From Alistipes sp. (GTDB taxonomy: Bacteria > Bacteroidota > Bacteroidia > Bacteroidales > Rikenellaceae): a stretch of 64,000 bases of DNA. A program made the position numbers and the translations under genes. Numbering within the stretch: position 1 is the stretch's first letter; each line of letters opens with the position of its first letter. The stretch lies in the NCBI GenBank assembly GCA_017437045.1, contig JAFSBY010000043.1, positions 62,001 through 126,000 of the forward strand, written 5' to 3'. The notes under the pieces are model-generated. The model saw only the letters and a list, made by a program, of their open reading frames with translations, did no database searches and was not told where the DNA came from. Shown piece by piece: positions 45,915-54,730 of the stretch.

Positions 45915-48380
45915 ATGAATATCTCATACAACTGGCTCAAACGCTATCTCAAGACCGATCTGACGGCCGAAGAGACAGCTACAATTTTGACCGATATCGG
46001 CCTGGAGGTCGAAGGCTTCGAGCAGATCGAGACCATCAAAGGCGGCTTGAAGGGCGTCGTGGTGGCCGAGGTGCTCACCTGTGTCGATCACCCCGACTCG
46101 GATCACCTGCACATCACCACAGTCGATGTAGGTGGCGAGGCTCCCTTGCAGATTGTCTGCGGTGCACCCAACTGCCGTCAAGGCTTGAAGGTGCTCTGCG
46201 CTACGGTAGGCACCGTCCTCTACCCCAATGGTGGCGACGAGGAGTTCAAGATCAAACGCTCGAAGATTCGCGGTGTCGAGTCGCTCGGTATGCTTTGTGC
46301 CGAGGACGAGTTAGGCATTGGAGCCTCACACGACGGCATCATGGAGTTGCCGGCTGATGCCGTGGTGGGTATGACCGCCAAGGAGTATCTTCACATCGAG
46401 GACGACTACCTGATCGCCATCGGTCTGACGCCGAACCGCGTCGATGCCGCCTCGCACATTGGTGTAGCACGTGACTTGGCCGCCTACCTGAAGGCCAACG
46501 GTCGTCCGGTAGCCTTGGAGTGGCCTTCAGTCGATGCGTTTGCCGTCGATAACCACGATCTGCCGATCAGCGTACGCGTGGAGAACACCGAGGCTGCACC
46601 GCGCTATGCCGGTGTCTCGGTCAAGGGTTGCACGGTCGCTCCCTCGCCCGAGTGGATGCAGAATGCCCTGCGTGCTGCGGGTATCAATCCGAAAAACAAC
46701 CTGGTCGATATCACCAACTTTGTCCTCTTCGAGCTGGGACAGCCGTTGCATGCCTTCGATGCAGCCAAGATCGAGGGCGGCGAGGTAGTTGTCCGCACTT
46801 GTGCCGAAGGAACGCCCTTTGTCACGCTGGACGGCGTAGAGCGCAAGCTCACCGAGCGTGATTTGATGATTTGCTCGGCCGAGCGTCCGATGTGCATCGC
46901 CGGTGTATTTGGCGGCTTGGACTCGGGTGTAAGCGAGACGACGACCGACGTATTCTTAGAGAGTGCCTACTTCAACCCCGTATGGGTGCGTAAGACGGCC
47001 AAACGCTTTGGTCTGAACACCGATTCCTCGTTCCGATTCGAGCGCGGTGTCGATCCCAACTTGCAGGTCTATGCACTCAAGCGTGCCGCCCTGCTGATGA
47101 AGGAGCTGGCCGGCGGTCAGATTGCCTCGGAGATCATTGACATCTACCCCACGCCGGTGGCAGATTTCACCTTCGAGATTTCGCCCATGCGCATCTGCTC
47201 GCTCATCGGTAAGCAGATCCCCAACCAGACGCTGCGCACGATCATCCAGTCGCTCGACGTGAAGATTCTCACCGAGGATGAGCAGACGTGGCAGGTGGCC
47301 GTACCGCCCTATCGTGTCGATGTACAGCGCGAGGCCGATCTGGTGGAGGATATCCTGCGCATCTATGGCTACAACAACATCGAGATCCCGACGGCCGTAC
47401 ACTCGACCTTGTCCTATGCACCGCGTCCCGATCGCACGAAGCTCATGAATTTGGCAGCCGACTTCCTTTCGGCAGGTGGCTACACGGAGATCATGTCGAA
47501 CTCGCTGACCAAAGCCGCCTACTACGAGGGGTTGGAGAGCTACAAGGCCGAGCACTGCGTGCGCATCATGAATCCGCTCAGTGCCGATCTGAATGTCATG
47601 CGTCAGACCTTGCTGTTCAACATGCTGGAGGCCATGTCGCTGAACATCAACCACCGCAACGCCGATCTGAAACTCTACGAGTTTGGCAACTGCTATTTCT
47701 ACAACGCCGAGAAGTGTACCGAGGATAATCACTTGGCAGCCTACGACGAGGAGTATCGTCTGGCTATCGCCGTAACGGGCGCCGCCACGCCGCAATCGTG
47801 GGACTCGAAGCCGACCAAGGCCTCGTTCTTCACGCTGCGTGCTACGGCCGAGAAGTTGCTGAAGCGTTTCGGCATTGACAGCTACACGCTGCGTTGCGAG
47901 CCGCTCAAGAGCGACCTGTATAGCGAAGCCATCGAGCTGCAACTCAACGGCAAGAAGCTCTGCGAGCTGGGTTTGGTAAGCCCGAAGATGCGCAAGATGG
48001 CCGACATCAAGCAGGAGGTCTATTTCCTGGAGATGAATTTCGATCTGTTGGTTAAATCGACCAAGAAGCACCGTATTCAGGTCAGCGAACTCTCGAAATT
48101 CCCCGAGGTGAAGCGCGACTTGGCCTTGCTGGTCGATAGCTCGGTGTCGTTTGCTGCGCTGCGCGAGGTAGCCTTTGCTACGGAGCGTAAGCTGCTCCAG
48201 CGCGTCTCGCTCTTCGATGTCTATGAGGGTGACAAACTCCCCGCAGGCAAGAAATCGTACGCCTTGAGCTTCATTTTGGAGGACAAGAGCCGCACGTTGG
48301 ACGACAAGACCATCGAGCGTGTGATGCAGAACCTGCAACGCCAATTCGAGCAGAAGTGTGGCGCACAGGTGCGTGCGTAA
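45915..48380 (+). CDS. pheT: Phenylalanyl-tRNA synthetase beta chain
   Basis: The 821-residue protein from ATG 45915 starts at the conserved MNISYNWLKRYL. It has the EMAP-like tRNA-binding domain (KGVVVAEVLTCVDHPDSDHLHITTVDVG), B3/B4 editing domain (FELGQPLHAFDAAKI), B5 (GQIASEIIDIYPTP), the class II core (VPPYRVDVQREADLVEDILRIYGYNNI) and the C-terminal anticodon-binding FDX-ACB domain (FPEVKRDLALLVD). It charges tRNA-Phe with the alpha chain PheS, encoded elsewhere. A hairpin follows at about 48409-48440. Confidence 0.97.
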   Translation: MNISYNWLKRYLKTDLTAEETATILTDIGLEVEGFEQIETIKGGLKGVVVAEVLTCVDHPDSDHLHITTVDVGGEAPLQIVCGAPNCRQGLKVLCATVGTVLYPNGGDEEFKIKRSKIRGVESLGMLCAEDELGIGASHDGIMELPADAVVGMTAKEYLHIEDDYLIAIGLTPNRVDAASHIGVARDLAAYLKANGRPVALEWPSVDAFAVDNHDLPISVRVENTEAAPRYAGVSVKGCTVAPSPEWMQNALRAAGINPKNNLVDITNFVLFELGQPLHAFDAAKIEGGEVVVRTCAEGTPFVTLDGVERKLTERDLMICSAERPMCIAGVFGGLDSGVSETTTDVFLESAYFNPVWVRKTAKRFGLNTDSSFRFERGVDPNLQVYALKRAALLMKELAGGQIASEIIDIYPTPVADFTFEISPMRICSLIGKQIPNQTLRTIIQSLDVKILTEDEQTWQVAVPPYRVDVQREADLVEDILRIYGYNNIEIPTAVHSTLSYAPRPDRTKLMNLAADFLSAGGYTEIMSNSLTKAAYYEGLESYKAEHCVRIMNPLSADLNVMRQTLLFNMLEAMSLNINHRNADLKLYEFGNCYFYNAEKCTEDNHLAAYDEEYRLAIAVTGAATPQSWDSKPTKASFFTLRATAEKLLKRFGIDSYTLRCEPLKSDLYSEAIELQLNGKKLCELGLVSPKMRKMADIKQEVYFLEMNFDLLVKSTKKHRIQVSELSKFPEVKRDLALLVDSSVSFAALREVAFATERKLLQRVSLFDVYEGDKLPAGKKSYALSFILEDKSRTLDDKTIERVMQNLQRQFEQKCGAQVRA

Positions 48381-48408
48381 GCATCGAAAAAACGAATAAA
48401 ACACACGT

Positions 48409-48432
48409 AGGGGGCTGGCCAACGCGGTCAGC
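48409..48432 (+). terminator. Hairpin downstream of pheT
   Basis: About 12 base pairs (agggggctggcc against ggtcagccccct, one G.T) with a 5-base loop. No T-run follows, so it is a weak terminator candidate or processing hairpin between pheT and the small hypothetical gene. Confidence 0.4.
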
Positions 48433-48459
48433 CCCCTCATAAACGCCTTTGGAGAAAAG

Positions 48460-49020
48460 ATGGAACAGACCGAATATTTCGATACTTTTGAGAACAACCT
48501 CCTCACCGAGCTTTTGAAGCTCTGCACCTCGCACGGTGTCTTGTCGGGCACGTTGCTCGCTTCGGAGGATATCGACGAACGTTGGAAGGCCTATGCACCC
48601 GAGTATATGGCTGATGCCGTGCCGCAGGTCAATGCGTATCCGGCTGCCGCCATTGCGTGGGCCGGCTATGTGGGTATGGCGGTGGCCAATCGGTGGGACA
48701 ACGGTTGGGAGACCTTTGCCGAAGAGCCCTACACGGCCCTGCACGGCAAGGCCGGTTTTGACGATATGGATGAGCACATTGTCGAAACGATTTTAGGCCT
48801 GGCACTCGACTCGGAAGAGGCGCAGAAGATCGAGCAGGTGATGCGCAGCTGCGCCCATACGGCCATGACCTTCATTCGCCGCGAGGATACCGAGGCGCAG
48901 AGCACCAAAGCCTTCTACATCTTTGCCCGCACGACGCGTGTGCTGTTCCGCATCGGAGCAGCCATCGAGTTGAAGCGTCTGGGTTACAAATTCGAGAAGG
49001 TCAATCTGCAAGAGAGCTAA
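48460..49020 (+). CDS. Conserved hypothetical protein, 186 residues
   Basis: A soluble, mostly helical 186-residue protein without signal peptide or membrane segment. The central WKAYAPEYMADAVPQVNAYPAAAIAWAGYVGMAVANRWD and the MRSCAHTAMTFIRREDTEAQSTKAFYIFARTTRVLFRIGAAIELKRLGY end look like a Bacteroidales-conserved cytosolic protein. I do not recognise a named family. It ends in front of a terminator. Confidence 0.6.
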   Translation: MEQTEYFDTFENNLLTELLKLCTSHGVLSGTLLASEDIDERWKAYAPEYMADAVPQVNAYPAAAIAWAGYVGMAVANRWDNGWETFAEEPYTALHGKAGFDDMDEHIVETILGLALDSEEAQKIEQVMRSCAHTAMTFIRREDTEAQSTKAFYIFARTTRVLFRIGAAIELKRLGYKFEKVNLQES

Positions 49021-49047
49021 ACACACTCCTGCAGCGACAAAAACGAA

Positions 49048-49085
49048 GGGCTGTCACAACCATCGTGGTTGGACAGCCCATTTTC
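49048..49085. terminator. Convergent terminator
   Basis: A stem of at least 14 bp (gggctgtcacaacca at 49048-49062 with tggttggacagccc at 49066-49079, one bulged base) and a 3-base loop, followed by TTTT on the plus strand. It separates the 186-residue gene from the minus-strand fimbrillin gene and probably works in both directions. Confidence 0.75.
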
Positions 49086-49106
49086 GTTGGCTAATGCACC
49101 GGGCGA

Positions 49107-51434
49107 CTATTGCGCCGGCTCCCAGCTGATCGTATAGAACGAGATATTCGAATCACGCGGAGCGAACTGAATCTGATCACCCTCGGCAGCCGTAATATCT
49201 ACCGACACCGAGAAGTCGGCCGAAGCCGCAATCGAAGGCTCACTCACTGTCGAGCCCTTATCACTCGAACTCTGCGGTTTGAGCATCACACGGATTGTCT
49301 TGGCACTGGTCTTGCCATTGTGGCCTGTGATAGTCAAACGACCGCTACCGGTTGCCGTAAAGTAGAAATAATTCTTACCATTATCACCATTGCCTTTCGA
49401 CGTGATGTAGGTCCCATTCGAGTCCGTCTTAAAGTCGTATCCCTTACCATCGCTACCTTTATAGTAACCTAGGCCGGCATACTCCGAATCAGACATCAAG
49501 GAGGTTGAACCAATCGCCGCAGACCATGCAGCAAACTCATCCGATCCCCAGCTGTAGAGCGGACCTACAGCAGCCGTCGTGGTAAACGAAACCACCTCAC
49601 TCCAAGCCGAGTCGCTCCAGTCGGAAGCCGTAGCGGCAATGGCCTGAACCTGAACCGTGTAAGCAGTCTCGGCCTTCAAGCCCGTGATCTTGCCACCACT
49701 TGCCAGCGTTGCGATCGTTGCATCATCGCCATTGAGGCGGTAGCGGTAGCCGGTAGCGCCCGTCACGGCATTCCACGATACGACTGCCGAACGATCTGTC
49801 ACCTCCGAAACCGTAACGGCACCCATCACCAGCGCACTCTTTGAGCCGGTACGCACCGAAACCTCGGTCCAAGCAGAGTCGGTCCAAGCTGTCGAATTAG
49901 CCTCGGCAAGTGCCCGTACGAAGATCGTGTAGTCGGTATCGGCCTGCAGTCCCTCGATCGTGTAGGTCAAAACATTACCGACATTGACCACAGCACCCGT
50001 CTCACCGATCTTGTAGCTATAGCCTACGGCATTGGCAACAGCATCCCAGCTGAGTTGCGTCGAATAGGAGGTCGTGGCCGTCTTCACCTCGGGCTGCTGG
50101 AGTTTCACACGGTAGTAGGCCGACGTAATCGACGCCGTACCCCAACCCGATGCAGCAAAACCGCTATCGGCAGCCGGAACGGCCTTGACGGCAATCGACT
50201 GCTTCGTACCCGGAGCCACAGTCAAAGTAACCTTTTGAGCGGTCGTCGTCTGCTCGGCACCATCGTTTACCTTATATACATAATGGTCTGCCTGCTCGTT
50301 TACATCCCACGAGAAGGTCACCGTCGAACGCTCGGCGTCGATCGACTCGGTCTCGGCCTTCACTACGGGTTGCGAAAGGTCGTTGCCGTAGCCATAGTTA
50401 AGCGTGAAACTCGACACGACACCCGCATTGAGGGCTATCGTGCGTGTACCCTCCACATCGCCGCCACTCTTCGAGATGGGCACACTCTTGCTGGCCAGCG
50501 GTGCATTCGTCGTCTCATAGGGCGAGAAAATCACCTGATCGAACTGCACGGTCGGATAGGTCACACCCGAATAGGGCATACAAGCCGCCCAAACCGTATA
50601 GCAGCCATTCTCATCGGGCGTCAGATCCGAGGTGTCGATCACCAGCGTCTTACCCGCAGCCGCATTGGGCTCAAAACCCGATAGTTTGTACTTACATTGG
50701 TAGCTCTTGTTGGTCAGCTCGTGGCTGTTACAAAGGGCAATACCGCTGATATGGAGCTGGTTGAACTTAAAATCGACCGGCAGGCCCTTGACCGTAATCT
50801 TCATATAGGCCAGCATGTGCTTAAAGCGGGTCTTCATCACGCCATCGGCCGGCAACTCGCTGTCATAGGCACGCAGCAGGATAGCCGCCGGATCGGGCGA
50901 AGTAGCCGTAGGCTTCTGCACGCGCGGCACATTGACACGCATAAAGCCCTCCGAAGCGTTGGTCACCGTAGGATCTACCGCCCCAACGGGATAATTGGCA
51001 TAGAAGCCGGCAAAGCCCGAAGCTGGCAGAATACCGGTGTAATAGACCGCCTCGGTCGTGTAGGTCGAAGTACCCGGATAGGCAGCGCCGACCTTGTAAG
51101 GGTCACTAATCGAATAGGTGAAAGCGGCCTCCTGGGCAGTCACGTTGCTCTGCGTAGGCTGGTGCATACGCACATGGTTATAGCCTCGCGAGCTCACCGA
51201 AGCGACCTCCAGCAGTACCATGTCGTCATCACCCTCAAAGGCAAAGAGCCAATCTCCCTCCTCGTTCTGACCTTTCACCACAGCGCGCGAGGCACTCTCC
51301 TGGCTCACCTCCATACGAATCGTATGGCCATCCCACTCCTGCACCGGAGTCGTGGCCTCTTCGATCGTATCGTTACATGCTCCGGCCAGCACAGTCAGCA
51401 GACCCAGAGCGCACAAACGGAACATACTTTTCAT
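49107..51434 (-). CDS. Fimbrillin-like lipoprotein with FN3 repeats
   Basis: About 775 residues from ATG 51434 (an upstream in-frame start at 51488 overlaps the small peptide gene and lacks a leader). Lipobox near AGACND. The N-terminal ~330 residues resemble Mfa/fimbrillin-like domains (QEWDGHTIRMEVSQESASRA, VYYTGILPASGFAGFYANYP). Three fibronectin type III repeats follow (for example VKTATTSYSTQLSWDAVANAVGYSYKI and VTDRSAVVSWNAVTGATGYRYRL, each ending in TDYTI/TAYTV), then a C-terminal Ser/Gly-rich beta-sandwich with WEPAQ. It is the last gene of the minus-strand sugar run. A surface adhesin or glycan-binding role is inferred. Confidence 0.75.
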   Translation of the reverse strand: MKSMFRLCALGLLTVLAGACNDTIEEATTPVQEWDGHTIRMEVSQESASRAVVKGQNEEGDWLFAFEGDDDMVLLEVASVSSRGYNHVRMHQPTQSNVTAQEAAFTYSISDPYKVGAAYPGTSTYTTEAVYYTGILPASGFAGFYANYPVGAVDPTVTNASEGFMRVNVPRVQKPTATSPDPAAILLRAYDSELPADGVMKTRFKHMLAYMKITVKGLPVDFKFNQLHISGIALCNSHELTNKSYQCKYKLSGFEPNAAAGKTLVIDTSDLTPDENGCYTVWAACMPYSGVTYPTVQFDQVIFSPYETTNAPLASKSVPISKSGGDVEGTRTIALNAGVVSSFTLNYGYGNDLSQPVVKAETESIDAERSTVTFSWDVNEQADHYVYKVNDGAEQTTTAQKVTLTVAPGTKQSIAVKAVPAADSGFAASGWGTASITSAYYRVKLQQPEVKTATTSYSTQLSWDAVANAVGYSYKIGETGAVVNVGNVLTYTIEGLQADTDYTIFVRALAEANSTAWTDSAWTEVSVRTGSKSALVMGAVTVSEVTDRSAVVSWNAVTGATGYRYRLNGDDATIATLASGGKITGLKAETAYTVQVQAIAATASDWSDSAWSEVVSFTTTAAVGPLYSWGSDEFAAWSAAIGSTSLMSDSEYAGLGYYKGSDGKGYDFKTDSNGTYITSKGNGDNGKNYFYFTATGSGRLTITGHNGKTSAKTIRVMLKPQSSSDKGSTVSEPSIAASADFSVSVDITAAEGDQIQFAPRDSNISFYTISWEPAQ

Positions 51435-51447
51435 CGTCGTAGAGGTA

Positions 51448-51594
51448 TTAAAATTCGCCAAAATCATCACCACCTTCGCCGGGATCAATCTGCGAATAAT
51501 CCGAGCTAGAAAAGCCTTGTTCTACTACCACCAGCAGTTCTGTCAGCCGAGGCTCTTCGTAAGCCATCAGCTCTGTTTTGTTCTCTCTCTTCAT
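51448..51594 (-). CDS. 48-residue acidic peptide, second AYxxP-VEQGF family member
   Basis: A short minus-strand frame from ATG 51594 to a TAA at 51448-51450 encodes 48 residues, beginning MKRENKTELMAYEEP and containing VEQGFSSS, then an acidic tail (GGDDFGEF at the end). It aligns without gaps to the 17177-17326 peptide: AYxxP, eight residues, VEQGF, then small residues and Ser. It is 13 bases upstream of the fimbrillin/FN3 lipoprotein and 42 bases downstream of the GH43-like gene. The leaders of both peptides share aaccaaycaat about 10 bases before the ATG. Function unknown. The frame is short, so conservation is what argues that it is real. Confidence 0.72.
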   Translation of the reverse strand: MKRENKTELMAYEEPRLTELLVVVEQGFSSSDYSQIDPGEGGDDFGEF

Positions 51595-51636
51595 CTTTTT
51601 TATTGGTTGGTTGGGTTATTTTGATTCTGCTATTGC

Positions 51637-52659
51637 CTATTCCTGTGCGCCATAACGACGAGCCTCTTCAGCCTTCAGAGCCTCCAGCACCGACTCTTGG
51701 ACCTTGACAATCGTGCCGTGCTTGTGGCCTGCGGGAACTGAAATCAGCGAGTCGATCGGCTCAAAGGTCTGGAAGTCGCGTGTACGAACGGCACCGAAAC
51801 GATACTGCTTATAGACATCGAAATAGATCAGCCAATCTTCGCCCACTTTAACCGCGCAAGCACCCTCGGAATAGGTCGGAGCGAACTTCTCGCTCGGTTG
51901 TCCATAGGGACCTTCGGCATCCGTAGCCGAGGCGGCAAACAGATCGCTGAAGCCCGGCTTGCGGTTGTCCTTCACGATAGCGATATACTCTTCTTCGCCC
52001 TTTTGCAACACAAAACCGTCGATGGAGTTGAAGCCCGGATCGTAGAAGGGTTTGCGCGGTGCGAACTCCACGAAATCCTTCGTCGTCGTATAATACATGC
52101 GGTGGCAACCATTCGCACCCAGCTTATCAGCCTCGGTGTAGTTCTCCGGCAGGATTGACGACGACCAAACGATCATGTAGTGCTCCTTTGCGGCATCGTA
52201 GAAGATCTCCGGAGCCCAAACATTGTTGGTCTTTTCGCCCTCCATGACGGGGATACGCTGCTGCTCGCTCCAGGTGATCAGATCCTTCGACGAGGCGTAG
52301 CCAAAGCCCAGATCGCCCGACCAGCCGAGCGTCCACACCAAGTGGAAGAGGCCATCCGGTCCTTGCACGATCGAGGGATCGCGCATCATCGACTGCGGAT
52401 AGAACTTCGTCTGCTCCGTCTCGCCGGTCGTGTAGTTGAAGTACTCGGGCTGCTGATTACCGATGCGCGGTGTCAGCCATGTACCTTGCAGGCTATCCCA
52501 TTTATAGCCGTCGTAGCTATAAAGCAGGTGCAGACCATCCAGCGCGGGTTCACGAAAGCCCGTGAAGAGATAGACCTCCCGCTCGACCTGCGGCGTAGAG
52601 CATGCAAACGTCGCCACCAGTATCGCCAGCAGGGTTGTCAGTTTTAGATATTTCATCAT
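51637..52659 (-). CDS. GH43-like five-bladed beta-propeller lipoprotein
   Basis: A 340-residue lipoprotein (lipobox TFACST; adjacent ATG at 52656 is an alternative). Propeller blades with the family's acidic positions: FTGFREPALDGLHLLYSYDG, MMRDPSIVQGPDGLFHLVW, DLGFGYASSKDLITW, NNVWAPEIFYDAAKEHYMIVWSSS and DFVEFAPRKPFYDPGFNSIDG. This resembles GH43 and related furanosidase families; Asp/Glu in MMRDPS and WAPEIFY are candidate catalytic residues. It follows the hypothetical gene with an ATGA overlap at 52656-52659, so they are translationally coupled. Location suggests it releases the sugar used by the isomerase, kinase and transketolase of the same run. Confidence 0.75.
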   Translation of the reverse strand: MMKYLKLTTLLAILVATFACSTPQVEREVYLFTGFREPALDGLHLLYSYDGYKWDSLQGTWLTPRIGNQQPEYFNYTTGETEQTKFYPQSMMRDPSIVQGPDGLFHLVWTLGWSGDLGFGYASSKDLITWSEQQRIPVMEGEKTNNVWAPEIFYDAAKEHYMIVWSSSILPENYTEADKLGANGCHRMYYTTTKDFVEFAPRKPFYDPGFNSIDGFVLQKGEEEYIAIVKDNRKPGFSDLFAASATDAEGPYGQPSEKFAPTYSEGACAVKVGEDWLIYFDVYKQYRFGAVRTRDFQTFEPIDSLISVPAGHKHGTIVKVQESVLEALKAEEARRYGAQE

Positions 52660-53189
52660 CTGTTCAAACGTATTTCAGAGGTTTTAATCACATTATAGAT
52701 CGTATTGGCCCAGTAGTTGCGCAGACCGATACCGTGTGAGCGTGCCGAGGCCTCCGAGAGGTGCAAAATCGTACGTGTTGCCACGTCAAAGAGCACTACA
52801 TAATAGAAGGCCGTCTCCTGCTGTTTGTCAAGTTTACGGGCTATCAGCACGAAGCCTCGCCCTTCGGTTTGCGGCAACTCATATTGGCGGACAATCTCCT
52901 CCACGGGGAGTTCCGGCAGACGAAACGAGGTCGTCTTCAACTCGGCCAGATTGATCTGCTCCAACAATACGATGGAGGGTGTCAGTTCCAACGTGTAGTT
53001 GCCGATCATACGCCGAAAATCATACTTCGATCGTTCCCATTCGAGCAACTTATTGATCCCGACAAAGGCATCCACGAATCGTTCGGGCGTCTCGTAAGCA
53101 CCATTCACCTGCACATGCGAAAAATCAACCCCGTAGTGATAGACGCGGTATTTTGTCGCATAGCGACTGCCAAACAAGCCAAACAACAT
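52656..53189 (-). CDS. Hypothetical protein, 177 residues
   Basis: About 177 residues from ATG 53189 (MLFGLFGSRYATKYRVYHYG); the upstream extension to 53249 looks untranslated. It is a mixed alpha/beta protein without a convincing signal peptide. Sequence includes FVDAFVGINKLLEWERSKYDFRRMIGNY and FVLIARKLDKQQETAFYYVVLFD. I do not recognise the family. Its stop codon overlaps the start of the GH43-like gene (ATGA), which implies coupled expression. Confidence 0.55.
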   Translation of the reverse strand: MLFGLFGSRYATKYRVYHYGVDFSHVQVNGAYETPERFVDAFVGINKLLEWERSKYDFRRMIGNYTLELTPSIVLLEQINLAELKTTSFRLPELPVEEIVRQYELPQTEGRGFVLIARKLDKQQETAFYYVVLFDVATRTILHLSEASARSHGIGLRNYWANTIYNVIKTSEIRLNR

Positions 53190-53215
53190 AACCGTACTAC
53201 TGTTAAAACCGAAAG

Positions 53216-53245
53216 GCTTTAAGCCCCCGTCAGGAGGCTTAAAGC
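53216..53245 (-). terminator. 10-bp hairpin between the hypothetical and isomerase genes
   Basis: gctttaagcc (53216-53225) and ggcttaaagc (53236-53245) form a perfect 10-bp stem with a 10-base loop in the 82-base gap downstream of the isomerase gene. On the minus strand it is followed by ctttcggtttta, a weak T-rich tail. It may reduce read-through into the lipoprotein genes. Confidence 0.45.
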
Positions 53246-53271
53246 ACAATCGAACCTTTTCTTGTAAACGA

Positions 53272-54702
53272 TTACTCGTGCAGATAGAGATCCCAGCCCA
53301 GGTAGTTCTCTACAGCCTCCTGGAGCACATCGACCACATCCGTACGAACCATCGCCACGTGGTGCTCAAAACCGTTCTTGCAGATGAACTTCATCAGCTT
53401 CTGCAGGTTCTCCACCTCCGTCACAGCAATACATCCGGCCATGCCATAGGGATCGTTCGTCATGCGACCCTTACCCAGGTAGCTCTTGATGCAGCCCAGC
53501 GTATCGTCGGTCGAGATACGGAAGAAGGTGAAATCACCCTCCGAGCACTTACCCTGCACGGCACCAAAGGTATTGACCTTGCCCAACGTACGCCCCAACA
53601 CGCCCAGCGTATCGAGCGAAATCTCGTTCTGCACGAAGCTCTTCGGAGCATTACCGCAGTGGGTGCAGACACACTTATTGCGATCCTCGGCAAAGTTGTT
53701 GTTCCAATCGAGCAGCGTCGAGGCCTTACCCGAAGCCAGCGTCAGTGCATACATCGAAACAGCACCGGCCAAGTCGGTCTCACAAGCGCAGGGGATCAGC
53801 TTGTCGCTCAGCATACTCATCGAAACACACGCTGCGCAGCCATAGTTCTGCTCCAGCGAATCCCAGCACTGAATAGCCGCAGCATCACACTCATTGGCAG
53901 CCATCCACTCCTCGACAGCCAGACCAAATTTAGCAACACGGCTCATCTTATCCATGTGGACAGCAGGCACCTTGGCATAAGCGGCAATCTCCTCCATGCG
54001 AGCCTTCAACGCAGCTGCATTATCATCGTAACGCTGTGCATTGAAGATGATCTCCGACAGATCGACCGGCACAACCGTGATACCGCTTGCCTGCAAGAGC
54101 TTCTCGCTGGCACGGCACGTATTGAAGCCGAGCGGACGGGTACCGATCTGACCGATGCGCGAGTGGGTCATCTTGTTCACCACGCGACATACGGCAGCAA
54201 ACTTATCGATATCCTTCATCAGCAGCTCCGAGTGGATCGAATAGGTGTGCAGCGTCGTATCGGTAAAGGGAATACCATACTGATAGAGGTTGTTGCAGAC
54301 CGAAATCTTGCCACAGAAGGCATCGCGGCGGCTATCCAGATCGACCTTGTCGTTCTCGTCGTCGCAAGCCTGTACCAGCACAGGTACACGCAGCTCCGCG
54401 CGAGCAATGGCGTTGATGATACCCACCTCGAAGCCGAAGTTCGGCAACGATACGATGATACCGTCAATCTGGTCACGATATTCACGGAAGAGTTTCGCGC
54501 ACTTCTTGCCATCCTCGACCGTCTCCATAGCACCGTCGGTCAGCGTGTCGGCTACATCCAAAATCACATAGCCGTAGCCCGCTGCCTCCAACTTCTCGCA
54601 GAGCGTCTTACGCACATCAATGGCCAGTGCCGAGTTGAAATAGGCACGCGTACCGATAATCAGACCAAAGGTCTCTTTTCCTTGTTTTGCAGGTTGATAC
54701 AT
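53272..54702 (-). CDS. L-fucose/L-arabinose isomerase-superfamily protein
   Basis: A 476-residue cytosolic protein of the fucose/arabinose isomerase superfamily. An N-terminal Rossmann-like part (LIIGTRAYFNSALAIDVRKTLCEKL, GIIVSLPNFGFEVGIINAIARAEL) is followed by a metal-site region (EKLLQASGITVVPVDLSEIIFNAQRYDDN, AAIQCWDSLEQNYGCAACVSMSMLSDKLIPCACETDLAGAVSMYALT, KCVCTHCGN). Many members convert aldoses to ketoses with Mn2+; some are divergent enzymes of unusual sugars or sulfosugars. It is 28 bases downstream of the FGGY kinase, and the kinase and split transketolase of the same run imply an aldose to ketose to ketose-phosphate route. Sugar unknown. Confidence 0.8.
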   Translation of the reverse strand: MYQPAKQGKETFGLIIGTRAYFNSALAIDVRKTLCEKLEAAGYGYVILDVADTLTDGAMETVEDGKKCAKLFREYRDQIDGIIVSLPNFGFEVGIINAIARAELRVPVLVQACDDENDKVDLDSRRDAFCGKISVCNNLYQYGIPFTDTTLHTYSIHSELLMKDIDKFAAVCRVVNKMTHSRIGQIGTRPLGFNTCRASEKLLQASGITVVPVDLSEIIFNAQRYDDNAAALKARMEEIAAYAKVPAVHMDKMSRVAKFGLAVEEWMAANECDAAAIQCWDSLEQNYGCAACVSMSMLSDKLIPCACETDLAGAVSMYALTLASGKASTLLDWNNNFAEDRNKCVCTHCGNAPKSFVQNEISLDTLGVLGRTLGKVNTFGAVQGKCSEGDFTFFRISTDDTLGCIKSYLGKGRMTNDPYGMAGCIAVTEVENLQKLMKFICKNGFEHHVAMVRTDVVDVLQEAVENYLGWDLYLHE

Positions 54703-54730
54703 AGTTGTTAGGTTTTGTATTTTTTTGAAT

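Noticed and set aside
46956..48551. 531-codon minus-strand frame opposite pheT
   Set aside because: PheT motifs cover the region; the antisense frame has no recognisable family or start signal.
51435..51488. N-terminal extension of the FN3 lipoprotein
   Set aside because: It overlaps the small peptide gene and puts the lipoprotein signal peptide far from the N-terminus; ATG 51434 gives a normal lipoprotein leader.
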